Origin: Terrimicrobiaceae bacterium
GTDB taxonomy: Bacteria > Verrucomicrobiota > Verrucomicrobiia > Chthoniobacterales > Terrimicrobiaceae
NCBI GenBank assembly: GCA_023258235.1
Contig: JALQZP010000005.1
Span: 1-34,373 of the forward strand
Direction of reading: 5' to 3'
Length of the DNA: 34,373 nt
The notes beneath the pieces are model-generated. The model searched no databases. It saw only the letters and a list, made by a program, of their open reading frames with translations, and was not told the DNA's origin. Every line of letters starts with the position of its first letter. Position 1 is the stretch's first letter. Positions 7,256 to 15,233 of this stretch are shown one piece after another. A program made the position numbers and the translations under genes.

Positions 7256-8464
7256 ATGAATCGGCCTGTTTTTATAAATTCTAAAGTCGGCAAAAAAAAT
7301 AGGTTGTCAGTCTTTTTCGGACTAATGTTGGCAGGTAGCGCTGTGGCAGCATCGCCGTCGACAATAGGAGGGCGGCTGGAAGCCGTATTTAGCGACCTTT
7401 TCTATGAAAAACCTGCGGATGCCTCCAGTGAAGCACAAGCCAAGGATGCAACGAACCAAGGGTCACTTATTCCTGAGCAGAAGGCTGGACAAGCTCTCGT
7501 TATTGCCAGGGTTTCGGACCGCTCCATCCCCCCAAATTTTGCAACCAAGCTCGTGCAGCAGTTCCTTGCCAAGACCGCCAATCCCGGCATCAAGTTTGTT
7601 ACCGTCGAGGATTTGACCGGCACAGCTAAAGAGGCACTTCAGTCCAAGGCCGGAGACGGTGGAATGCAGGCATTTTCTTCAAACCAGCAGGCACTTCAGT
7701 TCGCCGCTTCTCAAGGTATTCCTGCCGTGCTCACACTGAGTGTTGAAAATTTAAATGTGCGTCCCGCTCAGACGGCATCGGGCATGCTTCTCGGTTCGGC
7801 TCGGGGGACGGTATCCCTAGTTTCAAATACAGACGGTGCACGCAGTCACTCTGGAGACTATTCTGCGGGCGCGAGGAGTTTTAACGAGCAACAGATCAAT
7901 GAAAAACTAATCCAAGACCTGGCGGCAGGACTCGCAGCCCAGGTATCGTCATGGCAACCACCTGCTGCCGCAGAGGGGATCGGTACGACATGTGAGGTTC
8001 ACGCCAAAATCGACGGGTTAAGCATGCCATCATTTGATATGGCGAACGGGGTTCCGACTTTCAGCAACCAGAGCATTCCGGTTTTTGCTTCCGGAGCCAC
8101 TGTTGAACTGGATGGCATTCTTGTAGGCCATACCCCATGCGTTATCCGAGCCGGCAGGGGAATGCATGAGCTTAAAGTCACGCGCGATGGACTCAAGCCC
8201 TACACGGCAACCATCAACCTCACTGGTCAGAATCGCTACGACGTTGTGCTTGTACCCTCGGACGAGACGCTCGAAAAATTCAATCAACAGTTAGTCTATA
8301 TTAGGAAGCTCGACATGGCACAAAAGGTCAATGACGCGGATGTAAAGGTTCTGGAGGGGTATGCAAAAATGCTACGCCAGAGTGGCTTCAGGGTTGATCA
8401 GCGCTCAGTCAGTGATTGGGGACATCTTTCGGTCGATCGCGAAGACCCAGCAAATAATAAATAA
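7256..8464 (+). CDS. secreted PEGA-domain protein, first main gene of envelope operon
   Basis: The product (402 aa from the ATG at 7256) has a basic N-terminus and a hydrophobic stretch (LSVFFGLMLAGSAVAA), so it is probably exported, with cleavage near residue 32. Residues about 60-245 have an alternating alpha/beta pattern (ALVIARVSDRSIPP..., AVLTLSVENLNV..., QQINEKLIQDLAAGLAAQVSSW) like the CsgG/LpoB-type fold. Residues about 275-335 are a PEGA domain (ATVELDGILVGHTPCVIRAG...HELKVTRDGLKPY), a small beta module common in surface and periplasmic proteins. The ORF track begins at a TTG at 7220. I choose 7256 because a normal signal peptide starts there. The next gene starts 5 nt after its stop, so the two are co-transcribed. 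Exact role unknown. Confidence 0.82.
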   Translation: MNRPVFINSKVGKKNRLSVFFGLMLAGSAVAASPSTIGGRLEAVFSDLFYEKPADASSEAQAKDATNQGSLIPEQKAGQALVIARVSDRSIPPNFATKLVQQFLAKTANPGIKFVTVEDLTGTAKEALQSKAGDGGMQAFSSNQQALQFAASQGIPAVLTLSVENLNVRPAQTASGMLLGSARGTVSLVSNTDGARSHSGDYSAGARSFNEQQINEKLIQDLAAGLAAQVSSWQPPAAAEGIGTTCEVHAKIDGLSMPSFDMANGVPTFSNQSIPVFASGATVELDGILVGHTPCVIRAGRGMHELKVTRDGLKPYTATINLTGQNRYDVVLVPSDETLEKFNQQLVYIRKLDMAQKVNDADVKVLEGYAKMLRQSGFRVDQRSVSDWGHLSVDREDPANNK

Positions 8465-8469
8465 ATTCC

Positions 8470-9537
8470 ATGAAATACAAACTCCCTAACCGACTCATTG
8501 TTCATACAGCCGTGCTTGTTGCGCTACTGTTAACAGGCCATGCCAGTGGTCAAAACACCCAAGCCCCCAAAATACAAGTTATACAATTGGAAAAACTGGA
8601 GATCAACGAGGGGTTGATCACGGATGAAATTGCCAAGCGCTTCAATTCAAAAGTTAAAAAGCCCAAGGTTACAGGCGAGGTTTCAGCAAAGGACACCATC
8701 CAAATAAATGACAACGAGATCAGCCGGGAGGTCAAAGTCAAGGTTGATACCAAGACCGATTCCACGGACATAGACAACTTGAGGGCGAGCGTTGAAGACC
8801 GCATCAAAGGTGCCTTTGCGGCAACTTTGGCTCAAGAGATGAGTTCCACAAAACTGATGCAGTTGGCCGTTCGCGACAAGTCACTGGATGCTTTGAAAAA
8901 AGAATGGCAGGTCAGCGAGGAGCTCGGTAAACCGTCCGATGCAGCGCCTGAAATGAGTGTTCAGCAGGCGGACTATATTGCAACCGCGAAGATTACGGAT
9001 TTTGTAACGGATCGTAAAGTCATGGGCAATGAGGAGGCTGCGATTTGGTCCAACTCCATTTCCGCAACACTGGAAATCACCAAGGTCAATGGCGGCACCA
9101 AGAAGGTTATTACCGAGTCCGTGGCCGAGGGTGGAAAGGGACGCAGGGGTGTTGGAGGAGAAGCGGCCAATTTCAATGCCCAGCAGATACAAAACATAAC
9201 GCAAAAGCTTTCAAAGCGATTAGCGGAGAGGATTCTCGACAATTACTCGCCGCCCAAGGTCGTTGCCCGTCGTGGTGCCATGATCATTGTCGATCGTGGC
9301 GAGGCTGCCGGAGTCAAAGTGGGGGACAGCTACAAGCTTATCGAGCGAGTCGATAGTTCATTTGGGACAGACGCCGGATTTCCGCTGGGAAATGCAACAG
9401 TGGAAATGGTGAACGAGGATACCTCGAATCTTCGTCTCGATCCAAATGTTCCCGAGTTTGGCGATGCCAGTAAAATAACCGTTCAGAAAAACACCCCCCC
9501 GCCTCAACCCACAAAACCACAAACTAAAAAACCATGA
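8470..9537 (+). CDS. periplasmic CsgG/FlgT-like protein
   Basis: A signal peptide (about residues 1-27, LIVHTAVLVALLLTGHASG|Q) is followed by a CsgG-like region. This has a helix with 'AFAATLAQEMSSTKLMQLAVR' character, then MSVQQADYIATAKITDFV, the usual 'residue-rich strand after oligomer helix' pattern of the CsgG family. After residue about 265 comes a short module (RRGAMIIVDRGEAAGVKVGDSYKLIE) resembling the C-terminal domain of flagellar protein FlgT. The tail is rich in proline, lysine and threonine. CsgG proteins make outer-membrane export channels, but this one lacks a lipobox and I see no obvious transmembrane strands. A periplasmic scaffold role is at least as likely. It is the second cistron and its stop overlaps the next start (ATGA). 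Confidence 0.75.
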   Translation: MKYKLPNRLIVHTAVLVALLLTGHASGQNTQAPKIQVIQLEKLEINEGLITDEIAKRFNSKVKKPKVTGEVSAKDTIQINDNEISREVKVKVDTKTDSTDIDNLRASVEDRIKGAFAATLAQEMSSTKLMQLAVRDKSLDALKKEWQVSEELGKPSDAAPEMSVQQADYIATAKITDFVTDRKVMGNEEAAIWSNSISATLEITKVNGGTKKVITESVAEGGKGRRGVGGEAANFNAQQIQNITQKLSKRLAERILDNYSPPKVVARRGAMIIVDRGEAAGVKVGDSYKLIERVDSSFGTDAGFPLGNATVEMVNEDTSNLRLDPNVPEFGDASKITVQKNTPPPQPTKPQTKKP

Positions 9538-10907
9538 ATAAATATCTAATCAGCAGAATCGCGCTTGTGGCGCTTCTTGGAAGCCCACTGCTTCTCACTT
9601 CCTGCGCCAGCCGTGGTTTGCGTGGAGCGCAAGGAGCTTATCGGGCAGGTTCTATTTCAACCGCTGTCAGTACCATCAATTCTTTGGCCTCAAAAGAAAA
9701 AGAGGGAGCGAGGGATAGTGAATTGGTATTCGTGGAAAAGGGAAACATCAATGCCGTTGCGGGCAATGCCGAATTGGCCAAACAGGGGTATATTCAAGCC
9801 GACCATTCGATCGAGAAGCATCTTATGGCTTCCAAGATTCAGCTCGGAAATGAAGCCGGGGCTTTGCTGGTGAACCTGAATGCGATGCCCTATCACACCA
9901 GTCCTGCTGAGAGGCTCATGGCCGCATCCTATTTAGCGACGTCACTGCTTCAAACCGGAGACCTCACGGGAGCCAGATCGGCTATAAAACTCGCCAAGAA
10001 TCGCCAACTCCAGATTAATGAGGAGTTCAAGCGGCAGATTGAGAAGGAACAGGCTTCGCTTCGTCAGGCTGTGCAGAGCGACCCCAAGATGCAGATCAGG
10101 CTTGACGAGGGAAAGATCGCCCAACAGACAACCAACCTTCAGGCAGCGGTTGCTCAATATCACCCGTACAACGATGGTTTGAGTGTTCCGTACGCCGAGG
10201 CCATTGCCGGCGTCATTCTCGGTAGCGGGCAGAACGCCGAAAAACAGCGGGCGAATGAATCGTTTAACAATGCACTCAAGGCAAATCCAAGCTGCAGCAG
10301 CCTCATTAAGGCGATTAACTCGTCCCCGACTAGTACCACTCACATTTTCATCGAGGATGGGCTCGCTCCGCAGTTGGGATCAACCCGCTTCGATATCCCC
10401 ATCTACATAAATGGAGCCCTGACGACACTTTCCGCCGCGTTTCCTGTTTTTGAGCCTACTCCACTCACGAGTGCGCTGGCTTCGCTCAAAATAGGAGGGG
10501 GCGAGGTAAATGCGAATGTGATCTGTGATTTTGATCGCATTGCAGGCGCCGAGTACCACCGCAAGATCCCTGGTACAATTGCCCGCACGATGGCTTCTTC
10601 CACGCTCAAGGCGGCAGCCGGGATTGCTAGTCAACTTGTTGCAAAAGAAGCTGGTGGCGATTACGGCGGGCTCCTTGCCGGCGGAATAGGAGCCGCATCC
10701 GTTATTTACAACGTGGCAAGCGCACAAGCCGATCAGCGAATCTGGTCGACCCTTCCAAAACAAGTCCGTTATGCATGCGTTTCAACGCCTTCTGGTGGAG
10801 CGATTGAGGTAGGTGGAAAGAGCATAAAGCTTCCTTCCGGCGGGAGCAACATTGTGATAGCTAGGGTCATCAATGGCCAAGTATTCGCCAGAGCCGCCGC
10901 TCTTTAA
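9534..10907 (+). CDS. COG3014-type outer-membrane lipoprotein
   Basis: A clear lipoprotein signal (LLLTSCAS, lipidated Cys at residue 24) precedes a helical, TPR-like N-terminal half (YRAGSISTAVSTINSLASKEK, and tandem Ala/Leu/Gln-rich helices to about residue 210). The C-terminal half has the pattern of the uncharacterised COG3014 lipoproteins, including an SxxxKAAAGIASQ helix, a glycine-rich LLAGGIGAA segment, AQADQRIWSTLPKQVRYA and a final strand ending in IVIARVINGQ. In gammaproteobacteria, COG3014 genes sit next to ycfL and lpoB. The same order holds here, which supports the assignment. The start overlaps the previous stop by 4 nt (ATGA), so translation is probably coupled. Function is unknown; the context suggests a helper of penicillin-binding-protein activation at the outer membrane. 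Confidence 0.8.
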   Translation: MNKYLISRIALVALLGSPLLLTSCASRGLRGAQGAYRAGSISTAVSTINSLASKEKEGARDSELVFVEKGNINAVAGNAELAKQGYIQADHSIEKHLMASKIQLGNEAGALLVNLNAMPYHTSPAERLMAASYLATSLLQTGDLTGARSAIKLAKNRQLQINEEFKRQIEKEQASLRQAVQSDPKMQIRLDEGKIAQQTTNLQAAVAQYHPYNDGLSVPYAEAIAGVILGSGQNAEKQRANESFNNALKANPSCSSLIKAINSSPTSTTHIFIEDGLAPQLGSTRFDIPIYINGALTTLSAAFPVFEPTPLTSALASLKIGGGEVNANVICDFDRIAGAEYHRKIPGTIARTMASSTLKAAAGIASQLVAKEAGGDYGGLLAGGIGAASVIYNVASAQADQRIWSTLPKQVRYACVSTPSGGAIEVGGKSIKLPSGGSNIVIARVINGQVFARAAAL

Positions 10908-11367
10908 TATTTCGATCGTGATTGATTTGAAGCGCGTTATAACTTTTTTTCTCTCGTTCGGCTTGTTTTATTACGGAATCGTGGGTGCCAACGCCTCGAT
11001 TACCGAGGTAAAAAGTTGGAACTCATCCAAGGGATTGCGAGAGTTCACATTCTATATCAACTGCTGCTCAGGAGCCCCGTTCCGATACAATCAGAAAAAT
11101 CCATTCCTTACAGATATTGTCATGGCCAAGAACGCGGGAGGATTTGTCACCATTCAAGGCAAGATTGCAAATAACGCCCCTTGGAGAAAGACGTTCAGGA
11201 TACGTTGGGAGTGGAAATCACAAAATGGTTTGATGTCCACAGCTCCATCCGATGCGGCGCTGACCATGGTGACGCTGGCGGGAAAAGAGCAAGCATTCAT
11301 TCAGGGAACTTCAACGGTTCCGAACCCGATGGGAGCCGTTTTGACATTATTTCCACACGCAAAATAA
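10873..11367 (+). CDS. YcfL-like (DUF1425) exported protein
   Basis: The core (FVTIQGKIANNAPWRKTFRIRW, then a final strand in TVPNPMGAVLTLF) matches YcfL/DUF1425. This is a small immunoglobulin-like domain protein whose E. coli gene lies directly upstream of lpoB. The N-terminus carries a hydrophobic signal segment (VITFFLSFGLFYYGIVGANA) but no lipobox, whereas E. coli YcfL is a lipoprotein. Two starts are possible. The ATG at 10873 overlaps the upstream gene by 35 nt and has AGGG 6 nt before it. The GTG at 10918 lies after the upstream stop and gives a conventional signal peptide of about 28 residues. The function of the family is not known. Confidence 0.8.
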   Translation: MAKYSPEPPLFNISIVIDLKRVITFFLSFGLFYYGIVGANASITEVKSWNSSKGLREFTFYINCCSGAPFRYNQKNPFLTDIVMAKNAGGFVTIQGKIANNAPWRKTFRIRWEWKSQNGLMSTAPSDAALTMVTLAGKEQAFIQGTSTVPNPMGAVLTLFPHAK

Positions 11368-11409
11368 CCAAAAAGACCGAATATTAACAGATCAATACCA
11401 TTATAAACT

Positions 11410-12006
11410 ATGAAAATCAGAATCCAATTACTTCTGCCTTTGGCATTAACAATCCTGCTAGGAGCTTGCTCCTCTGTGACCAAGGTTAGCAGTTCACAGT
11501 TCCGCACCACGATGGGGCTTGATCCCCAAGATATCGAGGAGACTTCTTCTCAGATGGCTCAGTCCATGCTTGCCGCCAATGTTTTAACAGCCAAGGGCTC
11601 AGAGGGACGCTCAATTATTGCGATTTCCACTTTCAGAAATAATACAGCGCTCTACGACTTTGATCCGAACCTCATCTTCAATCCCATCCGTGTGACTCTC
11701 AACAAATCCGGAGTGGCCTACTGCTATGTCACAAACGATGTCTACGTTTCGCGCAATCGTGCCGCAGTTTATCATGAAAACCAAGTCCGCGACTTCCTTG
11801 GTGAAGAGGGGCATCTCTCTTCCGGTCCAAAACCACAATACTCTGTGACTTTGGAACTCATCGAGAATGCGGGGTATTCCGGAAACACAACCCAGAAACA
11901 GTATCAAATCCATATGACTCTTAATAAAATCGGTAGTGGACTTGCAATCTGGGAAGATATTAAGCCCGTGAACAAGTTGGGCCGGAGAGCCGCTATTGGA
12001 TTTTAA
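11410..12006 (+). CDS. lpoB: LpoB-like lipoprotein, penicillin-binding-protein activator
   Basis: The protein is 198 aa with a lipobox LLGAC (Cys 20). It then follows the LpoB family closely: TTMGLDPQDIEETSSQMAQSML, IIAISTFRNNT, a strand ending in VTLNKSGVAYCYV, and a C-terminal GLAIWEDIKPVNKLGRRAAIGF. In E. coli, LpoB reaches from the outer membrane through the peptidoglycan and binds the UB2H domain of PBP1B, switching on glycan polymerisation and cross-linking. It lacks the long disordered N-terminal linker of E. coli LpoB, which suggests a shorter reach. Together with the YcfL-like and COG3014 genes just upstream it forms the gene set known from gammaproteobacteria. The symbol rests on motif similarity and gene order; the partner PBP is not in the window. 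Confidence 0.85.
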   Translation: MKIRIQLLLPLALTILLGACSSVTKVSSSQFRTTMGLDPQDIEETSSQMAQSMLAANVLTAKGSEGRSIIAISTFRNNTALYDFDPNLIFNPIRVTLNKSGVAYCYVTNDVYVSRNRAAVYHENQVRDFLGEEGHLSSGPKPQYSVTLELIENAGYSGNTTQKQYQIHMTLNKIGSGLAIWEDIKPVNKLGRRAAIGF

Positions 12007-12023
12007 AAAAAATTAGAGGGCTT

Positions 12024-12986
12024 ATGTTAGAGAAAAGGGCTTCTGAAAAAAGAATCAGCGGCCACTTCGAAAAAACAAAAAAATCGCCAAGGATAGAACT
12101 TCACTTGGTGATCCTTTGTCTCATGTTTTCTTTCAGAAGCGTATCCGCAAACGAGTTGTCTTCGTATGCAGATGGACATCGTGGAACGGGCGACCTTGAA
12201 AAACTCGAGAGCGAGGAGATAAGCGTTCGGTCAGACCCGAGTGTCAGCAGGGAGAAAAAAATGCAGCGCCTGCGAGAGATCTGGCAAAAACAAAGGGAAT
12301 TAGGAGCCAAACAATTAACGCTTGGGGTGAACGGGCCCACAAAAACCAGCGAAATTCAAAAAAAGCAAACACCGCTGACAACCAGATCCGTAAAATATTC
12401 CCAAGAGGGTCATACAGCAAAGAAATCCGTGAAGGCCGACAACACTGTATCCAATGACAGCCTCATTGCGCTTTCAAAAGCCATCATCAGCGTTCTTCAT
12501 CAACGAATGTATGTTTTTTCGACGGACAAGCATTTTAGTGAATACCCCATATCCACGTCAAAATTCGGTATAGGTGACGAGTTCAATTCCTACAAAACCC
12601 CAACGGGGCTTTTTAGGATTCATAGCAAATTCGGAGATGGTTTGAAGCTCGGAACGGTTTTTAAAGGCAGACAACCCACGGGTGAAGTCGTAGTTCCAAA
12701 TGCCAAAGATCGAGATCCAATAGTAACGCGAATTATTTGGTTGGAAGGGTTGGAGCCATCAAACTGTCATGCGTTGGAAAGATGCATTTATATACACGGA
12801 ACCCCACAAGAGGGCGATCTTGGCCGTCCATCCAGTTTCGGTTGCGTTCGCATGGCGTCCAAAGATGTGGCGAAGGTTTACGAAATGCTTCCGGAACACT
12901 CCCGGGTGGCCATTTTGGATGAGCTCGACAAAGGCTCTCTCAAAAAACTGCACTATGTCGAAGAGGAGAGAAGGATCGCAGAGTAG
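12024..12986 (+). CDS. L,D-transpeptidase (YkuD domain)
   Basis: The last 160 residues form a YkuD catalytic domain. It shows YKTPTGLFRIHSK, then the catalytic histidine in IYIHGTPQEG (His 258), and SSFGCVRM with the nucleophilic Cys 274. Such enzymes make 3-3 cross-links in peptidoglycan or attach proteins to it, and are insensitive to most beta-lactams other than carbapenems. An internal signal-anchor (LHLVILCLMFSFRSVSA, about residues 27-43) places the domain in the periplasm. A charged, low-complexity linker of about 100 residues precedes the catalytic part. A good ribosome site (TTAGAGGG) lies 5 nt before the ATG, and only 17 nt separate it from lpoB. It is therefore very probably the last gene of the operon and links that operon directly to wall cross-linking. 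Confidence 0.9.
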   Translation: MLEKRASEKRISGHFEKTKKSPRIELHLVILCLMFSFRSVSANELSSYADGHRGTGDLEKLESEEISVRSDPSVSREKKMQRLREIWQKQRELGAKQLTLGVNGPTKTSEIQKKQTPLTTRSVKYSQEGHTAKKSVKADNTVSNDSLIALSKAIISVLHQRMYVFSTDKHFSEYPISTSKFGIGDEFNSYKTPTGLFRIHSKFGDGLKLGTVFKGRQPTGEVVVPNAKDRDPIVTRIIWLEGLEPSNCHALERCIYIHGTPQEGDLGRPSSFGCVRMASKDVAKVYEMLPEHSRVAILDELDKGSLKKLHYVEEERRIAE

Positions 12987-13084
12987 TGACGAGTGACAGG
13001 GTTAAGTAACAGGAGAAAAAATGCAGAGATGCTGTGAAGGTTCCAAAACAATTGCCGCTCAACATTGGAAAATGGTTCTTTCAT

Positions 13085-13295
13085 CCCGAATCCGGCTTTT
13101 GAAGTGAAATTTCGGGGCTGCAATCCGGCTCAAATCGCGCGCCCGCCGATAGCCAACCCTCTCCATTTCTCTTCTGAGGTTGGTGGACGGGCCAAAAGCG
13201 GCGCGATTGGATTCCTTGTTTTCGGCCTTAAACCAAAAGCAAGAGGAGATGCTTTTGGTCTAGATAAAAAACTTCTTCAAAAAGCCGGATTCGGG
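13085..13295. repeat. nested inverted-repeat element (MITE-like or structured RNA)
   Basis: The ends are 20-21 bp inverted repeats with one mismatch in a T run. The left arm is CCCGAATCCGGCTTTTGAAG (13085-13104); the right arm is the complement, at 13275-13295. Inside are further pairs: AATCGCGC with GCGCGATT, CCCG with CGGG, CCAACC with GGTTGG, and a separate perfect 10-bp hairpin at 13232-13259. The whole could fold into one long branched stem. It sits exactly between two convergent transcription units. Confidence 0.6.
13232..13259. other. perfect 10-bp hairpin
   Basis: ACCAAAAGCA-AGAGGAGA-TGCTTTTGGT: a 10-bp stem with an 8-nt purine loop that reads as a Shine-Dalgarno-like AGAGGAGA. No T run follows on either strand, so it is not a classic intrinsic terminator, although it could pause or end transcripts from both sides. 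Confidence 0.6.
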
Positions 13296-13373
13296 TTAAA
13301 AACGATTGCCGAGGTTGTGTTTCTGCCCTGTATCACTTGATCGGAAGAGGTGCGCGGGCTTGGCGGGCGGGTG

Positions 13374-15233
13374 CTATTTTTCGATGACTTGAAAATCATC
13401 GATGGAAAAGTCGCCGGCGCCCGGTTCCAATGTGACAGCAATCACGGTTGCACCGCGAACGGGGTCCGTGTTCATAAGAACTTCGGGAACTTTACCGGTG
13501 TAAACTGCCTCTTTCGTGGTGATTTTCTTCCACTTGTCAGTAACAGTAAAAACTTCATTTAAATTTAACCCTAAGACCTCCCTGCCAACAACATGTTGGG
13601 TTTCCTGTACACCTCTCTTTGTTTGAACATTTGATGTCTCTACGCGGCCACCGCCCGCAAAAACCGCTTGAACATTGATTCGAGCGCTTTTCACGCGATT
13701 GCCTCGGGCACTGAATGAGAAGGAATACTTTTTACCTGCCTTAAAGGGAATTGGGCCAAAAATGACGGATGTGCCAGGGCTAAAAGACTGACCCTCAGTA
13801 TCCTTGGCTTTAGAAGCCCTAAAGGCGGGCGGATCCATCACTGCATTTTTTTTATTTGTGAATCCCAAATGTAGGAATGAGGATCCCTCGACGGGTTGGA
13901 TGCCAGGGATCGCGTCAGCTTTGACCACCCCACCGAAGGCTCCGAAGTTTCCAGAGGCTTCGCCTAAATGCAAGTTCCAACCGACAGGTTTGGCAATATC
14001 GACAGAGGTGGTCTCGAGTTTGAGATCGTTGAGTGCTGCAAACTTTGGTTCGGTGGCTGTGCCGGTGTTGAGGGCAATGGCAACGCGTCCGTTGGGTTTT
14101 CCTACCACGATGTCAAACAACTTGTCTCCGTTGAAATCTCCTGTGCCGATCGTGGAGATGCCCCCCGTATTGAGGAGGTTTGTCGCTTTGTAGATATCAA
14201 AAGGATCACGGGGCTTTTTGTCATCGATGGGCGGAACCCCCTGCGGCGGGGCGCCATCTTTGGTCAGAAAAGTGTGGAAGGGGATCGTGTCCCCCGGCTT
14301 CCAAGGGGTGGCTGGGCTTAAATAAACGGCGATCCGCCCCCCCCTCTCCGTGACGAGAAGGTCCAGGTGGCCGTCCCCATTGTAGTCCACCACGCAGGGC
14401 GAGAGTTGCTCCATGCCCATCCCGCTGGCGAGAAGATGGCGGTCATTATCTTCAAATTTTGAAATGGTGGCTGACTTGTTAAGAAGGATAAAAATGCTGT
14501 TTGCCGAGTAGGAGCCTTCTCCGAAAATGACATCGATTTTACGATCCCCATTCCAATCTGCGACAAATGGGGAGAGTGCTTGGGCCAAGAAAGGGAATGA
14601 ACCGGTTTTCACAGGTGTTTCCTCGATTTTATCAGGAGCTTTAAAGTCGGGTTTTTTTTCCGTGCCCGTGTTTGGAAAGTAGAACATTCTACCCTGAGCG
14701 GTGGTGACAAGGAGGTTAGACTTACTGCCGAAACTACCATCATTGAACAGAGAAATACGCTGGCCGGTTTTAAAAAAGATGGCCCTCATGTAATCGGCAT
14801 ACCCTTTGTCCTGATGCGTAACATATGTTGTATATAGAGGTGCCGGATACAGGTTGTAGCTTGTGGTCTCAGCATGGGTGAATTTGGGCTCGGTCTTAGA
14901 ACCGCTATTGAAATATATGCGCAAAACACCAAATCCATCCATCGCGGCGATATCGGGGAGACCATCAGCATTCAAATCCGCCACACTCACCGAGAACGCC
15001 AAATTCTCATTGGCAAAGCCGCCATTGGCGCCTGGGACCGTCCCAGTCGCAGTATTAATGCTAGCGAAGCCTGTGCTATCCACCCCCGCACTGAGATCAC
15101 GAGCAGGTGTGGATTCCTCAAAACCGCCGTTTGGGCAAATGCCGCCAAAAACGATCGAATCGGTGAGGGTAAAAAACAGGGCAATAATGATGGCGCGTGC
15201 GACGCCTATTTTTGGAAAAAGGAGTGTATTCAT
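13374..15233 (-). CDS. secreted FG-GAP/VCBS repeat protein with C-terminal carbohydrate-binding-like domain
   Basis: The 619-aa protein has a signal peptide (about residues 1-30). It then carries at least four FG-GAP/VCBS calcium-binding repeats with the loop DxNxDGxxD: ADLNADGLPDIA, ADWNGDRKIDVI, VDYNGDGHLDLL and GDFNGDKLFDIV. Between them are strands of the kind that build a beta-propeller. Residues about 475-619 look like a jelly-roll carbohydrate-binding module of the CBM4/9 type, with KAGKKYSFSFSARG, an 'A(x)n VFTVTDKWKKITTKE' strand and the closing FSIDDFQVIEK. Binding of polysaccharide or cell-surface material outside the cell is likely; no catalytic site is seen. Its ATG overlaps the stop of the DUF4159 gene (TGATG), so translation is coupled to that gene. 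Confidence 0.82.
   Translation of the reverse strand: MNTLLFPKIGVARAIIIALFFTLTDSIVFGGICPNGGFEESTPARDLSAGVDSTGFASINTATGTVPGANGGFANENLAFSVSVADLNADGLPDIAAMDGFGVLRIYFNSGSKTEPKFTHAETTSYNLYPAPLYTTYVTHQDKGYADYMRAIFFKTGQRISLFNDGSFGSKSNLLVTTAQGRMFYFPNTGTEKKPDFKAPDKIEETPVKTGSFPFLAQALSPFVADWNGDRKIDVIFGEGSYSANSIFILLNKSATISKFEDNDRHLLASGMGMEQLSPCVVDYNGDGHLDLLVTERGGRIAVYLSPATPWKPGDTIPFHTFLTKDGAPPQGVPPIDDKKPRDPFDIYKATNLLNTGGISTIGTGDFNGDKLFDIVVGKPNGRVAIALNTGTATEPKFAALNDLKLETTSVDIAKPVGWNLHLGEASGNFGAFGGVVKADAIPGIQPVEGSSFLHLGFTNKKNAVMDPPAFRASKAKDTEGQSFSPGTSVIFGPIPFKAGKKYSFSFSARGNRVKSARINVQAVFAGGGRVETSNVQTKRGVQETQHVVGREVLGLNLNEVFTVTDKWKKITTKEAVYTGKVPEVLMNTDPVRGATVIAVTLEPGAGDFSIDDFQVIEK

Larger units (their letters stand above)
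12987..13373. other. 387-bp gap between convergent operons, mostly filled by a palindromic element
   Basis: No credible gene is seen here. The 91-aa ORF at 13065-13340 lies inside and across the inverted-repeat element and has no family features. See the repeat entry for 13085-13295. Confidence 0.6.

Noticed and set aside
13065-13340. 91-aa ORF between the two convergent operons
   Set aside because: It spans the inverted-repeat element, has no ribosome site or family pattern, and its sequence follows from the palindrome.
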